From: Paraferrimonas sp. SM1919
GTDB taxonomy: Bacteria > Pseudomonadota > Gammaproteobacteria > Enterobacterales > Shewanellaceae
Direction: 5' to 3'
DNA length: 64,000 nt
Assembly (NCBI RefSeq): GCF_010993985.1
Contig: NZ_WINH01000006.1
Coordinates: 62,001 to 126,000, forward strand
Shown: piece after piece, positions 1-10,600 of the stretch
Layout of the letters: every line of letters starts with the position of its first letter
Numbering within the stretch: position 1 is the first letter of the stretch
Notes under the pieces: generated by a model
The model's input: the letters and a program-made list of their open reading frames with translations, nothing else
The model's database searches: none
Told to the model about the DNA's origin: nothing
Translations under genes and position numbers: made by a program

Positions 1-117
1 TCGTCGACCTTTGTATTTAAAAAATTAAACCTCTATAGTGCTTGCTGAACTATAGGCAAAATATTGAGTCATAAACTGATAATGCACATAGAAAACGTAT
101 CAAATAGGATTTATTGG

Positions 118-1413
118 ATGAAGCCGTTTAAACATTTATTACTCGCAGCAACACTGATTAGTGGCAACTTATATGCCGCTCCTGTGTTAGATCGTATTGC
201 CGTACAAGTAGATAACGGAGTCATTTTACAAAGCGATATCGACAATATGGTTGCTGAAATCAAGCGTTCAGCACAGGCTAATAAGCAACAATTACCTTCT
301 GATAATGCCTTGAATGTGCAGGTCACCGAACGTCTAGTATTGACGCAATTGCAATTGCAAATGGCAGAAAGAATGGGCTTACAAATTGGTGACTTGCAAC
401 TTGATCAAGCTATCGAGAATATTGCCCGTGAGCAAGGATTAACACTTAATCAAATGCGAGAGCAAATTGAAGCAAGTGGTATGAATTATGCCTCTTATCG
501 TGAGAAGGTGCGTGAAGAAATTACCATTGGTGAAGTTCAACGCATTAATGTCCGCCGTCGTATTCAGATCACTCCTCAAGAAATGAATTCTTTGGTTGAA
601 TTGATCAAAGAGCAAGGCATGCAAAATACCGCTTTTCATATTGGTCATATCCTAATTGAAGCGAGTTCAAACTCTTCCAGCGAAGAATTAGAAGCTTCCA
701 AGAAACGAGCAGAAAAAACCTTAGAAGTACTAAAGGATGGAGGAGACTTCCGTCGCACGGCGATAGCCGCGTCTTCAGGCCCTAAAGCCCTCGAAGGAGG
801 TGATTGGGGTTATATGAATGCCAATGAAATGCCGACCTTATTCGCAGAAGTTGCTAATACCGCCAAAAAAGGCGATATTATCGGTCCTATCAAAAGTGCT
901 GCAGGCTTTCACATCATCACTATCTTTGATATAAAGGGACAAGAAATTCAAGAGATTAGTGAGTCAAATGCTCGCCATATCTTACTCAAACCTTCTCCAA
1001 TTCTTTCTGAAGACAGAGCCAAGCAAATGCTAGAGGGCTTTTTGGTTCAGATAAATAACGGTGAAGCCAAATTTGAAGAGCTTGCAAAAAAATACTCTGA
1101 AGATCCTGGTAGCGCTTTAAAAGGTGGGGAACTCGGTTGGGCTGATCCCAACATATATGTGCCAGCCTTTAAAGATGCTATGGCCCAATTAGAAATTAAC
1201 GGTATTTCTAAACCGTTCCGTTCCAGTCATGGTTGGCATATCGTACAAATTATTGATCGCCGTACCAGTGACGCTACAGACAAATTTAATACCGATAGAG
1301 CTTATCAACTTATTTATCGACGTAAATTTAATGATGAACTACAAAGCTGGCTCAGTGAAATACGCAGCGAAGCATACGTCGAAGAAATCAGCCCGTTAAA
1401 AAGACGCGGCTAG
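118..1413 (+). CDS. surA: Periplasmic chaperone / peptidyl-prolyl isomerase SurA
   Basis: SurA escorts unfolded outer-membrane proteins across the periplasm to the BAM complex. The ATG at 118 gives 431 aa, close to the usual ~430, with a signal peptide ending near NLYA/APVLD and an AGGAT box just upstream; the frame is open from a TTG at 64 but that would bury the signal peptide. The SurA N-terminal chaperone domain spans about residues 20-165. Two parvulin domains follow, at about 170-280 ([31 protein letters not shown]) and 285-385 ([25 protein letters not shown]). pdxA starts 8 nt downstream. The first 117 bases hold no recognisable gene end; lptD, usually upstream of surA, is not visible. 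Identification is secure. Confidence 0.96.
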   Translation: MKPFKHLLLAATLISGNLYAAPVLDRIAVQVDNGVILQSDIDNMVAEIKRSAQANKQQLPSDNALNVQVTERLVLTQLQLQMAERMGLQIGDLQLDQAIENIAREQGLTLNQMREQIEASGMNYASYREKVREEITIGEVQRINVRRRIQITPQEMNSLVELIKEQGMQNTAFHIGHILIEASSNSSSEELEASKKRAEKTLEVLKDGGDFRRTAIAASSGPKALEGGDWGYMNANEMPTLFAEVANTAKKGDIIGPIKSAAGFHIITIFDIKGQEIQEISESNARHILLKPSPILSEDRAKQMLEGFLVQINNGEAKFEELAKKYSEDPGSALKGGELGWADPNIYVPAFKDAMAQLEINGISKPFRSSHGWHIVQIIDRRTSDATDKFNTDRAYQLIYRRKFNDELQSWLSEIRSEAYVEEISPLKRRG

Positions 1414-1421
1414 GAGATATT

Positions 1422-2405
1422 GTGACATTTAGGATTGCGATTACCCCTGGGGAACCCGCTGGTATTGGTCCAGACCTTACTGTAAAACTAGCTCAACAGG
1501 CATGGCCAGTTGAGCTGGTCGTTTGTGCCGATCCAAAACTGTTAGCTCAACGAGCTAAAAAGTTAGGATTGCCTTTACAATTGAGACCCTACCAACCCAC
1601 ACAGCCGCCACAGCCTCAAGAAGCCTGCACCTTAACTATTGCTCCATTTGCACTGAGTGTGGAATCTATTTGTGGCCAATTAGATGATCGCAATAGTGCT
1701 TACGTAGTGGAAACGCTTACCTTTGCAGGTGAGAAAAATATGGTTGGTGACTTCGACGCTGTGGTCACAGGTCCAGTTCATAAAGGCATCATCAATAAAG
1801 CCGGAATTTCATTTAGTGGTCATACTGAATTCTTTGCCCATCAAGCCGGTTGCAATGATGTGGTGATGCTACTGGCTAACGATATCATGCAAGTTGCACT
1901 GGTAACGACCCATATTCCTTTGGCCTACATCTCAAAAGCTATCACTCGTGAACGATTACATAAAATTATTGGTATACTTCACAGTGAACTAGTAGAAAAA
2001 TTTGGTATCGACAAACCTAAAATCTATGTGTGTGGATTAAACCCCCATGCAGGTGAAGATGGTCATTTAGGCACTGAAGAAATTCAAGTGATCACTCCAG
2101 CACTTAATGAGCTAAGGGAACAGGGGCTTGATCTTGTTGGGCCATTACCAGCTGATACCATTTTTCAACCCAAATATTTGCAGGAAGCAGACGTGGTGTT
2201 AGCCATGTATCACGACCAAGGACTACCAGTATTAAAATCGCAAGGTTTTGGTAATTCGGTCAATATTACCCTAGGTCTGCCCTACATTCGTACTTCTGTC
2301 GACCATGGCACTGCTCTTGAACTGGCAGGTACTGGAGAAGCGGACCTTGGCAGCTTTGTATGCGCTCTAAACCGCGCGATTGAATTAGCAGAAAAAAGCC
2401 AATGA
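1422..2405 (+). CDS. pdxA: 4-hydroxythreonine-4-phosphate dehydrogenase PdxA
   Basis: PdxA oxidises 4-phosphohydroxy-L-threonine in pyridoxal 5'-phosphate synthesis; it is a cytosolic, metal-dependent NAD enzyme. The 327-aa product matches the family length and shows the N-terminal [12 protein letters not shown], the [13 protein letters not shown] and SGHTEFFA segments, [14 protein letters not shown] with the metal-binding histidine, [11 protein letters not shown], and the C-terminal [13 protein letters not shown]. The start is GTG with an AGGAG box 5-8 nt upstream. Its stop overlaps the rsmA start by 4 nt (ATGA), so the two are translationally coupled within the surA-pdxA-rsmA-apaG-apaH run, a standard enterobacterial and Shewanella order. 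Confidence 0.96.
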   Translation: MTFRIAITPGEPAGIGPDLTVKLAQQAWPVELVVCADPKLLAQRAKKLGLPLQLRPYQPTQPPQPQEACTLTIAPFALSVESICGQLDDRNSAYVVETLTFAGEKNMVGDFDAVVTGPVHKGIINKAGISFSGHTEFFAHQAGCNDVVMLLANDIMQVALVTTHIPLAYISKAITRERLHKIIGILHSELVEKFGIDKPKIYVCGLNPHAGEDGHLGTEEIQVITPALNELREQGLDLVGPLPADTIFQPKYLQEADVVLAMYHDQGLPVLKSQGFGNSVNITLGLPYIRTSVDHGTALELAGTGEADLGSFVCALNRAIELAEKSQ

Positions 2406-3208
2406 GTAACAATGTACACTTAGGCCATACCGCTCGTAAGCGTTTTGGTCAAAACTTTTTGACCGATGAAGGTATTATCGGTCGTATCGTCGCTGCTATT
2501 GCTCCTTCGAATGATTATACTTGTGTCGAAATTGGACCTGGTCTTGGTGCGATTACTGAGCCCGTTGCCGCATTAATAGATACATTAAACGTGGTAGAGC
2601 TGGATAAAGATCTCGTCGAGCGCTTACAGTCTCACCCAACCCTAAGCCATAAGTTAAAGATCAACCAAGGGGATGCCCTCAAGTTTGATTTTGGTTCATT
2701 AGTAGAACCAGGCAAGCAAATGAAAGTTTTCGGCAACTTACCCTATAACATTTCGACCCCTTTAATGTTCCATTTGTTTGATTATGCTGAGCATATTCAC
2801 TCAATGCACTTCATGCTACAAAAAGAAGTGGTACTAAGATTATCGGCTTCTCCTGGTACCAAAGCTTATGGAAAATTAACGGTAATGGCCCAGTATCATT
2901 GCCAAGTGGTTCCTGTTATTGCAGTCCCGCCAGGCTCATTTGTGCCACCACCAAAAGTTGATTCTGCGGTTGTGCGTTTGGTGCCACACAAAGTTAATCC
3001 CCATCCATGTCAGGATTTAGGCACCCTAAACCATGTGGTCAGTAACGCTTTTAACATGCGTAGAAAAACCTTGCGCAACAACTTAAAAAAACTCTTCAGT
3101 GATGAAGAATTCGCCAGCTTGAATATTGATGCGACTAAACGACCAGAAGATATCAGCGTTGAGCAATATGTGGCTTTAGCAAACCTTTATTTAACAAAGG
3201 ATAAATAA
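2402..3208 (+). CDS. rsmA: 16S rRNA (A1518/A1519) dimethyltransferase RsmA (KsgA)
   Basis: RsmA dimethylates two adjacent adenines in helix 45 of 16S rRNA late in 30S assembly; its loss gives kasugamycin resistance in relatives. The 268-aa protein has the family opening RKRFGQNFL, the SAM-binding [10 protein letters not shown] (about residues 43-52), the catalytic NLPYNIS (about 115-121), and the [10 protein letters not shown] segment in the C-terminal half. It overlaps pdxA by 4 nt and its TAA shares a base with the ATG of apaG (TAATG), so expression is probably coupled throughout the operon. Confidence 0.96.
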   Translation: MSNNVHLGHTARKRFGQNFLTDEGIIGRIVAAIAPSNDYTCVEIGPGLGAITEPVAALIDTLNVVELDKDLVERLQSHPTLSHKLKINQGDALKFDFGSLVEPGKQMKVFGNLPYNISTPLMFHLFDYAEHIHSMHFMLQKEVVLRLSASPGTKAYGKLTVMAQYHCQVVPVIAVPPGSFVPPPKVDSAVVRLVPHKVNPHPCQDLGTLNHVVSNAFNMRRKTLRNNLKKLFSDEEFASLNIDATKRPEDISVEQYVALANLYLTKDK

Positions 3209-3591
3209 TGGCTCGCGTTCTGGCTGACAACATAAAAATAGAGGTTAAAACTCAATTTATTGAACAACAAAGTCAGCCAGAAAATGGCCGTTACGTTTTT
3301 GCTTATAACATCACGATAACGAACAATAATCCTAGTAATATAAAACTCATTGAGCGTAGTTGGCTAATCCAAGAAAGTAATGGCAAGCAACAACAAGTGT
3401 CTGGGCCGGGAGTCGTCGGTAAAACGCCGACTTTAACTGCTAACCAAAGTTTTAGTTATCAATCAGGTGCCATCGTCTCTTGTGACACTGCCACGATGCA
3501 AGGCTTTTATTTGTTTACAGACGCTTCAGGTCATCAATTTAAAGTTAGCATTCCCCCTTTCGTACTGGCAACCCCAAGGGTAATACATTAA
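3208..3591 (+). CDS. apaG: ApaG family protein (DUF525)
   Basis: ApaG is a small fibronectin-III-like beta-sandwich protein of unsettled biochemical role, historically tied to cobalt/magnesium phenotypes and nearly always next to apaH. The product is 127 aa, the usual size, with the family core YNITITNNN, LIERSWLIQESNG and the glycine-rich GPGVVGKTPTL, then the conserved SGAIVSCDTATMQGFY. It is linked by 1-nt TAATG overlaps to rsmA before it and apaH after it. No signal peptide or membrane segment is seen, so it is cytosolic. Confidence 0.94.
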   Translation: MARVLADNIKIEVKTQFIEQQSQPENGRYVFAYNITITNNNPSNIKLIERSWLIQESNGKQQQVSGPGVVGKTPTLTANQSFSYQSGAIVSCDTATMQGFYLFTDASGHQFKVSIPPFVLATPRVIH

Positions 3592-4403
3592 TGGCGCAAT
3601 ATGTCGTTGGTGATATTCAAGGTTGCTATAAAGAACTTCAAAAACTCCTTAGCAAAGTTGATTTTAATCCTTCGAGAGATGAGCTTTGGTGCGTGGGTGA
3701 CTTAGTTGCTCGCGGTCCAGATTCGTTGAAAACGTTGGCGTTCTTATATCAATTGGAAGGCTCTGCTAAAGTCGTTTTAGGTAATCATGATCTTCATCTT
3801 TTAGCTGTTGCCCATGGCCTTAAAAAAGCAAACCCCAAAGATAAGCTCAATAAACTGCTCAATGATTCTCGTCTACCAATCTATCTGCAATGGTTAAGGC
3901 AGCAACCCTTGTTGCGCCACTCACAAAAGCACAATATTGTTATGACCCACGCTGGCATTCCACCAGCTTGGGACCTTGCGAACGCAAAGACTCATGCACA
4001 AAGGGTTGAACAACAATTGCAAAGCAGTGATTACTTGCAGCTGCTGAGCAACATGTACAGTAAACAACCTAAGTATTACTGTGCCGATCTCTCGCCACAA
4101 CAGAGCCTGAGGTATACGATCAATGCACTCACCCGCATGCGATTTGTAGACATTAACGGCGGCTTAGACTTCGAGTACAAACACTCACCATATAATCAAA
4201 CCGTGGCGGGCTTAATGCCATGGTTTGTCCATCCCCAACAAAAAACACAACAAACCATTATATTTGGGCACTGGGCTGCACTAATGGGCAGAACCGATAA
4301 TCCAGATTATATCGCCTTAGATACTGGCTGTGTTTGGGGTAATTACCTGACTTTACTCGATCTGCAAACTAAGCAAGTTATTCATCAAAAATCATTGACT
4401 TAA
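3591..4403 (+). CDS. apaH: Symmetrical diadenosine tetraphosphatase ApaH
   Basis: ApaH hydrolyses Ap4A to two ADP and can also remove Np4-type RNA caps. The 270-aa protein carries the three metallophosphoesterase blocks: GDIQGCYKELQ (residue 7 on), GDLVARGPDSL (about 36) and GNHDLHLLA (about 64). A conserved histidine follows in MTHAGIPPAW, and FGHWAALMG is near the C-terminus. It is the last gene of the tightly spaced pdxA-rsmA-apaG-apaH run; 88 nt separate it from the chemoreceptor gene. No clear terminator hairpin is visible there, so partial readthrough is possible. Confidence 0.95.
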   Translation: MAQYVVGDIQGCYKELQKLLSKVDFNPSRDELWCVGDLVARGPDSLKTLAFLYQLEGSAKVVLGNHDLHLLAVAHGLKKANPKDKLNKLLNDSRLPIYLQWLRQQPLLRHSQKHNIVMTHAGIPPAWDLANAKTHAQRVEQQLQSSDYLQLLSNMYSKQPKYYCADLSPQQSLRYTINALTRMRFVDINGGLDFEYKHSPYNQTVAGLMPWFVHPQQKTQQTIIFGHWAALMGRTDNPDYIALDTGCVWGNYLTLLDLQTKQVIHQKSLT

Positions 4404-4491
4404 CAGCCTGTTAATTACCAACATAAATTAAACAATTGCAGAAAAATGACGCTATAAACTATAGCTTATTTTATTGTTAAGGAAGAAGTTC

Positions 4492-6522
4492 ATGAGGCTA
4501 AAACTCACTGTAGCCGTTAGAATTATTGCCGGTTTTGCGGCGATAGCATTGATGCTATTAATATCAGGGATAGTATCACTATCAAATATCAGCACCATTG
4601 AAAGCGGTACCCAACAAATACAAAACTCTTCCTTACCTGCACTTAAATCAAGCACCCAATTAATGACTCAATTGGCCCAGCAGGAAAGGATTAGAGTTGC
4701 CGCACAATTTGCAACCACAACAGACAATATCAATATTTTAAAACAACAGCTTACCCTAAGTAGCAGTGCTTTTAATGATTCAAGTAAGCAACTTACCCAG
4801 TTAGTCGCTAACCAAGATTCATTAACTGACTTACTTAGCAGTTTAAGTCAATCATCAAAGCAGCAGCAAGAGCACTTACAGCAGTTTTTAGCATTAAAGA
4901 TGCAAAGCCTAGACAACCTGACGTTTATTGAAGAATCTTCAGAAATGGTGCAAATACTGACAGATCAAGGCAGCAGTCTGCTTATCAGTATAATGAATAA
5001 TGCTGACAAATTTTCTAATCGTAACTCACAAAAAGCCTATACCCTTAGTGAAGATTTAGATGACAACTTTTTCTCTTTACTGTCTGATAGCCAGGAGATG
5101 CTGAGGGTAAAGACTGTTGAAGATTTAGAAGATTACGCCAGCGAAATATTGTTCTTGCTTGAGAGTATCGATTCTAACACTAGCAAATTAGTTGAACTTG
5201 ATAGTCGAATTGTCACCAGCAATATCAGTAAAGAGCTGGTTGATATAGTCAATAAACTCAACTCACTAGTTGGTGAACAAGGACAAATTAATCAATATAA
5301 GCATCAGCAAATTGATTTTAATGCCAAGATCCTTGAGCAAAGTAATAGCATTGGCCAATTAGCAGCATCAAATCAAGTCTTACTGGAAACCTTACAGGCC
5401 GAAGTTGAGCTAAATTCGATTACTTTAAATGAAGAGACCTTAGCGTCTGCTGACAGTGCTCGCTTAACCAGTTGGCTGTTTATGTTGCTCGCCATTATTG
5501 CTGCTATCGGTATTGCTTATTACATTATTAGTTCGATTCTTCATAAATTAAATGTAATCAATGATGCCTTAGAAGTTTATACCAAAGGTGATTTAAGCTT
5601 TAAACTTGAAGATTTAGGGGAAGATGAATTTGGTCATCTTGGTGAAAATATTACTAAATTAATCAATGCTCTAACGAACCTAATTAAAGGCATCCAAGAC
5701 AGAGCCAATCAGCTCGCCACCGCCGCTGAAGAAACATCGGCCATTACCGCTCAAAGTAGCAGTGGTGTTCAACAGCAAAAATACCAAGTAGAACAAGCGG
5801 CTAGTGCAACCACACAACTGAGCTCCAGCGCGCAACAAGTATCCGTTAATGCTAACGATGCCTTAGGTGAAATTAAACAAGCAGATGAGGAAGCCAGTTA
5901 TGTCCAAGAAATTACTGAGCAAACCAAACTAACTATCCTTTCTCTCGCCGATGAGGTGGCGAAAGCGTCGCTGGTCATTAATACACTCCATGATGATAGC
6001 GCAGAAATTGGTAAAATTTTGGATGTGATCAGAGGAATTGCAGAGCAAACTAACTTACTCGCCCTGAATGCTGCAATTGAAGCCGCTCGTGCAGGTGAAC
6101 AAGGTCGTGGATTTGCTGTTGTAGCCGACGAAGTGAGAAGTTTAGCTTCAAGAACCCAAGCTTCAACTCAAGAAATTCAGCAAATGATTGAAAAATTGCA
6201 AACTGGAGCAGAGCAAGCTGTACAAGTAATGGAAGCTGGTCGCCGCTCTGCTGACTCTTGTGTTGAAAAGTCGGAACAGGCAACTACTGCCGTAGAGGCG
6301 ATCAATAACTCGGTTCATAAAGCTTTCTCAGCTGGCACCCATATTGCTCAAGCTGCGGATGAGCAAAATAAAGTGAGTTCTGAAATATCTGAAAAGCTAG
6401 AGCAAATAGCAAGCATTTCCGAAGAGGCCTCTCTTGGCGCTAACCAAACCGAGCAATCGAGTCAACAAGTGGCTCAACTCGCGGAAGAGTTGCAAGCCTC
6501 GGTCAAAGAATTCAAACTTTAA
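4492..6522 (+). CDS. Methyl-accepting chemotaxis protein with long periplasmic sensor domain
   Basis: An inner-membrane chemoreceptor that would signal through CheW/CheA. The ATG at 4492 (AAGGA box 7 nt upstream) gives 676 aa; the frame also opens at a TTG at 4474, which lacks support. A first membrane helix is at about residues 8-32. A roughly 290-residue helical, glutamine- and serine-rich periplasmic region follows, then a second helix at about 326-348 ([18 protein letters not shown]), a HAMP domain to about 400, and a coiled-coil signalling domain. The hairpin tip [20 protein letters not shown] is at about 515-535. No C-terminal CheR-binding pentapeptide is seen; the protein ends SVKEFKL. 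The ligand cannot be told from the sequence. It is followed by a bidirectional terminator. Confidence 0.93.
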   Translation: MRLKLTVAVRIIAGFAAIALMLLISGIVSLSNISTIESGTQQIQNSSLPALKSSTQLMTQLAQQERIRVAAQFATTTDNINILKQQLTLSSSAFNDSSKQLTQLVANQDSLTDLLSSLSQSSKQQQEHLQQFLALKMQSLDNLTFIEESSEMVQILTDQGSSLLISIMNNADKFSNRNSQKAYTLSEDLDDNFFSLLSDSQEMLRVKTVEDLEDYASEILFLLESIDSNTSKLVELDSRIVTSNISKELVDIVNKLNSLVGEQGQINQYKHQQIDFNAKILEQSNSIGQLAASNQVLLETLQAEVELNSITLNEETLASADSARLTSWLFMLLAIIAAIGIAYYIISSILHKLNVINDALEVYTKGDLSFKLEDLGEDEFGHLGENITKLINALTNLIKGIQDRANQLATAAEETSAITAQSSSGVQQQKYQVEQAASATTQLSSSAQQVSVNANDALGEIKQADEEASYVQEITEQTKLTILSLADEVAKASLVINTLHDDSAEIGKILDVIRGIAEQTNLLALNAAIEAARAGEQGRGFAVVADEVRSLASRTQASTQEIQQMIEKLQTGAEQAVQVMEAGRRSADSCVEKSEQATTAVEAINNSVHKAFSAGTHIAQAADEQNKVSSEISEKLEQIASISEEASLGANQTEQSSQQVAQLAEELQASVKEFKL

Positions 6523-6558
6523 TCCCCTAAGTGGTCTTATTTTAAAATTAAGTCCATA

Positions 6559-6593
6559 AAAAAACGAAGCAGTTTAACTGCTTCGTTTTTTTA
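6559..6593. terminator. Bidirectional rho-independent terminator
   Basis: A 10-bp stem built on ACGAAGCAG / CTGCTTCGT with a short TTTAA-type loop is flanked by A6 on the left and T7 on the right. It can terminate the chemoreceptor gene on the plus strand and the DUF3718-like gene on the minus strand. Confidence 0.9.
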
Positions 6594-6597
6594 GGCA

Positions 6598-6978
6598 TTA
6601 GAGCTTAGCACTCAATTCCTTATTAATTGGGCTATCACTATAGCCCTTAGCTTCAATCCAAGCTTTTAACGGTTTACCTTCTGGTGTTAAGGCCGCAAGC
6701 TCATTACTGGGCATGCGTTTTACTATATATGAACCAACCTCAACTGAGCTCTCAGTAAAAGCAAATTCTAAAAGACTTTGGCCATTACACTGAAATTTAG
6801 AATAGATGTTTTTTAGTTTAATTCGGTTAGAGCGTAAGGTTTTATGTAACCTTTTTTTATTATCTAGTTTAATATCGTTACAGATACTCAAAGCAAGATC
6901 ATCTGTCGCTTTTGCTTCACTTGGAAGCATCAAAGCTCCAGCAATCACTATCGCTGCTAAGGTGCTTATTTTGTGCAT
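6598..6978 (-). CDS. Small exported protein, DUF3718-like
   Basis: A 126-aa protein with a clear signal peptide (hydrophobic LAAIVIAGALMLP, probable cleavage after EAKA). The mature part has two cysteines (LALSICNDI and SKFQCNGQSL) that could form a disulfide, and the pattern ICxxI...R..L...L.....CNG..LL.FA, which I associate with the DUF3718 family common in Shewanella and relatives. The function is unknown. It lies downstream of folA on the same strand, 108 nt away, so it may be its own unit or share readthrough. Assignment to DUF3718 is from memory of the pattern and is moderately sure. Confidence 0.75.
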   Translation of the reverse strand: MHKISTLAAIVIAGALMLPSEAKATDDLALSICNDIKLDNKKRLHKTLRSNRIKLKNIYSKFQCNGQSLLEFAFTESSVEVGSYIVKRMPSNELAALTPEGKPLKAWIEAKGYSDSPINKELSAKL

Positions 6979-7086
6979 TTAAGTTCCTTCATTGCCACTA
7001 TTAGAATTTAAAATAGAAGGGTAAATGGTTACTTATCTGCACGCTAAAACAACGGCCTAAATAAACCCAGAGCAGCGGATTATCAC

Positions 7087-7569
7087 TTAATCAGCTCGAC
7101 TGTATTTTACAAACTCATAAGTTAAGCCATCAAGATTAGTGTGCTTTTCAGCCCAAACCTGAGTCCAGCAACCATCATCCCAGTGCGGAAATTGGGTATC
7201 ACCTTCCACTTCTAAATCGATAAAAGTTAAATAAAGATTGTCGGCTTTTGGCAGCGTTTGCAGGTACAGTTGCCCCCCTCCCATCACCATCAGTTCCTCA
7301 GTATCTTTCTCTAACTGGTAGGCTTTCTCAAAGCTATCAACTACCGTTACCCCCTCTGGCTGATAGTCAGGATTTCGGCTAATAACAATGTTGTGCCTAC
7401 CAGGTAAAGGGCGACCAATACTCTCGAAAGTTTTACGCCCCATCACCACAGGTTTGCCTAAAGTCATCTTTTTGAAGTGCTGCAGATCTTCAGGCAGGTG
7501 CCATGGCATTTGGTTATCTTTACCAATCACGCGGTTATGGGCCATAGCGGCAATAAGAGAAATTTGCAT
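7087..7569 (-). CDS. folA: Dihydrofolate reductase, type I
   Basis: FolA reduces dihydrofolate to tetrahydrofolate with NADPH and is the trimethoprim target. The ATG at 7569 gives 160 aa, matching chromosomal DHFRs. The upstream frame to 7632 would add 21 unrelated residues and is rejected, because an AGGAT box sits before the 7569 start. Visible motifs are the opening ISLIAAMAHNRVIGKDNQMPWHLPEDL cut into the M20 loop and substrate helix, the NADPH-binding GRKTFESIGRPLPGR, and VMGGGQLY. It is minus strand, separated from the upstream ior gene by a terminator, so it should have its own promoter in 7570-7630. Confidence 0.96.
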   Translation of the reverse strand: MQISLIAAMAHNRVIGKDNQMPWHLPEDLQHFKKMTLGKPVVMGRKTFESIGRPLPGRHNIVISRNPDYQPEGVTVVDSFEKAYQLEKDTEELMVMGGGQLYLQTLPKADNLYLTFIDLEVEGDTQFPHWDDGCWTQVWAEKHTNLDGLTYEFVKYSRAD

Positions 7570-7630
7570 AAATGAAGATCCTTTTAAAAATAGTGAGTTT
7601 ATTCTACTAAAAATAAAAGTTAACAGGTAC

Positions 7631-7658
7631 AAAAAAGCCGAAGCATTTGCTTCGGCTT
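7631..7658 (-). terminator. Rho-independent terminator of the ior gene
   Basis: A perfect 10-bp stem (AAGCCGAAGC / GCTTCGGCTT) has a 4-nt loop. Read on the minus strand it is followed by a T6 tract. It lies 31 nt past the stop of the indolepyruvate oxidoreductase gene and upstream of folA. Confidence 0.88.
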
Positions 7659-7688
7659 AAGTTCAATTTAACCAGAACTAGAGCAAGA

Positions 7689-10600
7689 TCAACTTAGCTC
7701 CTCAGGGCTGATATGGCCCACAGCTAAATCCTGTTTAGACGCTTTACCTAACTTAAAGTCATCTAACAACTGCTGCCACTTAGGTAACACCTCAGCTAAG
7801 GATGCCCGCTTAACGTGGCCATAACCTTTAATACCTTCAGGTAAACCAGCAATCTCAGTAGCTTGTTCTAGGTTATCTTTATTCAATCTTGGTAGTAATT
7901 CATCTATGGTTGCCGCATATTCTTCTATCAAGTATCGTTCTTGCTTACGTTCTGCGCTATAGCCAAATATATCAAAGGCAGTGCCGCGTAAACCTTTACA
8001 CTTAGCCAACAGCTTAAATACGGTTTTGAACCATGGGCCTACGGCGATCTTTTTTGGTGTTTTAGCAGAATCTGAAAACCAATCAAACACGGGCGGCGCT
8101 AAGTGATAATTAAGCTTATAGCTACCACTAAATTGCCTTTGTAACTGCTGTTTAAACTCATCACTGCTGTGCAGTCTTGCAACTTCATACTCATCCTTGT
8201 AGGCCATTAGTTTAAAGCCATAGCGGGCCACGGCGCGGGTTAATTGTTGTGAATATTGATCCACGCTTTGCTCTGCCACTTGCACTTGCTGAACTAAAGC
8301 GAGATAACGCTTGGCATACGCCTCATCTTGGTAATCAGTTAGAAACTTAGCTCGCTTAGCAATAAAGTCATGCAAACTAGGATGCTGAGTATCCTTTTGT
8401 TGTTGATTTAATAATTGCAGCGCTTGCTCAGGTTTGGCGCACACATAACGACCTAGGTTAAAGGCTTTTATGTTCTCTTTTACCGCCACGCCATTAAGTT
8501 CGATAGCATTATAAATGGAAGTAAAATTAAGGGGGATCATACCCATTTGATAGGCGTAACCCAACATAAAAGTATTGGTTGCTGTCGCCGCGCCTAGGGC
8601 TTTTTCGGTTAACTTAGTGGCATCAATGGCTTTTAACTGTTTCGAGCGCACATCGATTAAATCCAACATTTGCGCTGACTCATCTTTAATATTCTTTCCC
8701 AAAACAAACATCGACGTTGGCATCACCCTAGTGTTTACTAAGCTTAGGGTTTTATCGCTATTAAGCTTAGATAGACAAGTTGCGTCAACACTTGAAGCCA
8801 CTAAATCTCCGGCAATAAGTGCATCGGCATTAGCCTCTGAAATACGCACCGCATGCAGCTGTGATTCATGTTTGGCGATGCGAATATGGCTATATACCGA
8901 GCCCCCTTTTTGAGCCAAACCTGTTTGATCTAAAGTGGTTACCGCTTTACCTTCAATAAAGGCCGCCATCGACATTAACGCACCAAAGGTCACCACCCCG
9001 GTGCCGCCAATACCATTGACCAGTATTCCCCATGGTTTATCTAAATTAATAGGATTAGGTAGGCTTAACGTTTCACCAAGGGCAGTAAAGTCGACATCAC
9101 TGCCAACGGGCGGGCTAAGCTCGCCCCCCTCTACCGTAACAAACGACGGACAAAACCCTTTTACACAGGAAATATCTTTATTGCAGTTAGTCTGATTAAT
9201 TTGGCGCTTAACCCCAAACTCGGTTGGCTTAGGTTCGATAGATATGCAGTTAGATTGCACCGAGCAATCGCCGCAGCCCTCACACACTAAATCATTAATA
9301 AAAACACGCTTTTTAGGATCTTCAAGCAAGCCTCTTTTGCGCTTACGCCTAAGCTCTGTGGCACAGGCTTGATCGTACAAAATACAAGTAACCCCAGGGA
9401 TTTCACGCATTTGCTTCTGAATGTCGTCTAGTTCATCCCGGTGTTTTATTTCTATGCCCTGTGGGAACTCAAACTGGCCGCGATATTTATTAATATCATC
9501 CATCACGATAACCAGCTTAGTCACCCCTTCTGCCAATACTTGTCTGGCAATCATATCGGGCCTCACTTCGCCATCATGGGGCTGACCACCGGTCATTGCC
9601 ACCACACCATTGAACAGAATTTTATAGGTAATATTGACCTTAGCAGCGACGGCAGCACGAATCGCTAATACGCCGGAATGGAAGTAAGTGCCGTCCCCTA
9701 AATTCACAAACACATGGGGGGTCTTGGTAAAATGGGATTGCCCTACCCAGCTGATGCCCTCACCGCCCATTTGCGAAAAGGTATAGGTTTCTCGCTCCAT
9801 ATTTTGCACTAAATAATGGCAACCAATACCGGCTAAGGCGCGCGAACCTTTAGGTACTTTAGTGGAAGTATTGTGGGGACAGCCAGAGCAATAGAAAGGA
9901 CTGCGAACGGTGTCAATTTTATTTTGGCAAGCAAGTTGTTTATGTTTTTTGATCGCTTCTAGGCGGGCTAGAATCCCTTGGTCTTGGTAATTATTTGGCA
10001 ATGCACGCACTAACACATCAGCCACAATCCCTGGTGAGAGCTCGCCATAACTTGGCAGCAAGGGGTTATCTAAGGAGTCTAATTTACCAATAATTTTAGG
10101 AAAATGTGGGTCAACTATTTCCACGTTATACAGCTCTTCCTTTAACTGCACCTCCATTAGGCTGCGTTTTTCTTCCACCACAAAAAGATAATCTAAGCCC
10201 CTCGCAAACTCACGAATGTTCAGTACATCTAATGGGTAGGTCATGGCTACCTTATAGATTTTTATCCCTAGCTGTTTAGCTTTAGCTTCATCGATACCTA
10301 GCTCATCAAGGGCCTGCATTAAATCAAGATGGGCCTTGCCAGCAGAAATAATGCCAAGCTTAGCGTTAGGGTTATCCCATAGGACTTTGTTGAGTTTGTT
10401 ATGACGGCAAAATGCCAGCGCGGCATAGCGTTTATAACGCCATTGACGCTCTTCTTGGGCCAAAGGCGTGTCGCCAAGACGAATATTGACGCCATCGCTC
10501 GGCATCTCAAAATCTTGAGGTTGCTCTATGCTCAGCCGCTCTGGGTCAACATTAATTGTTGCGGCACTATCCATATTTTCACTAAGGGTGATCATGGCTA

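Noticed and set aside
1..63. Possible end of lptD upstream of surA
   Set aside because: All three plus-strand frames hit a stop within about 48 nt, and none of the short tails resembles LptD; only a small inverted repeat CTATAGT/ACTATAG (33-55) is seen.
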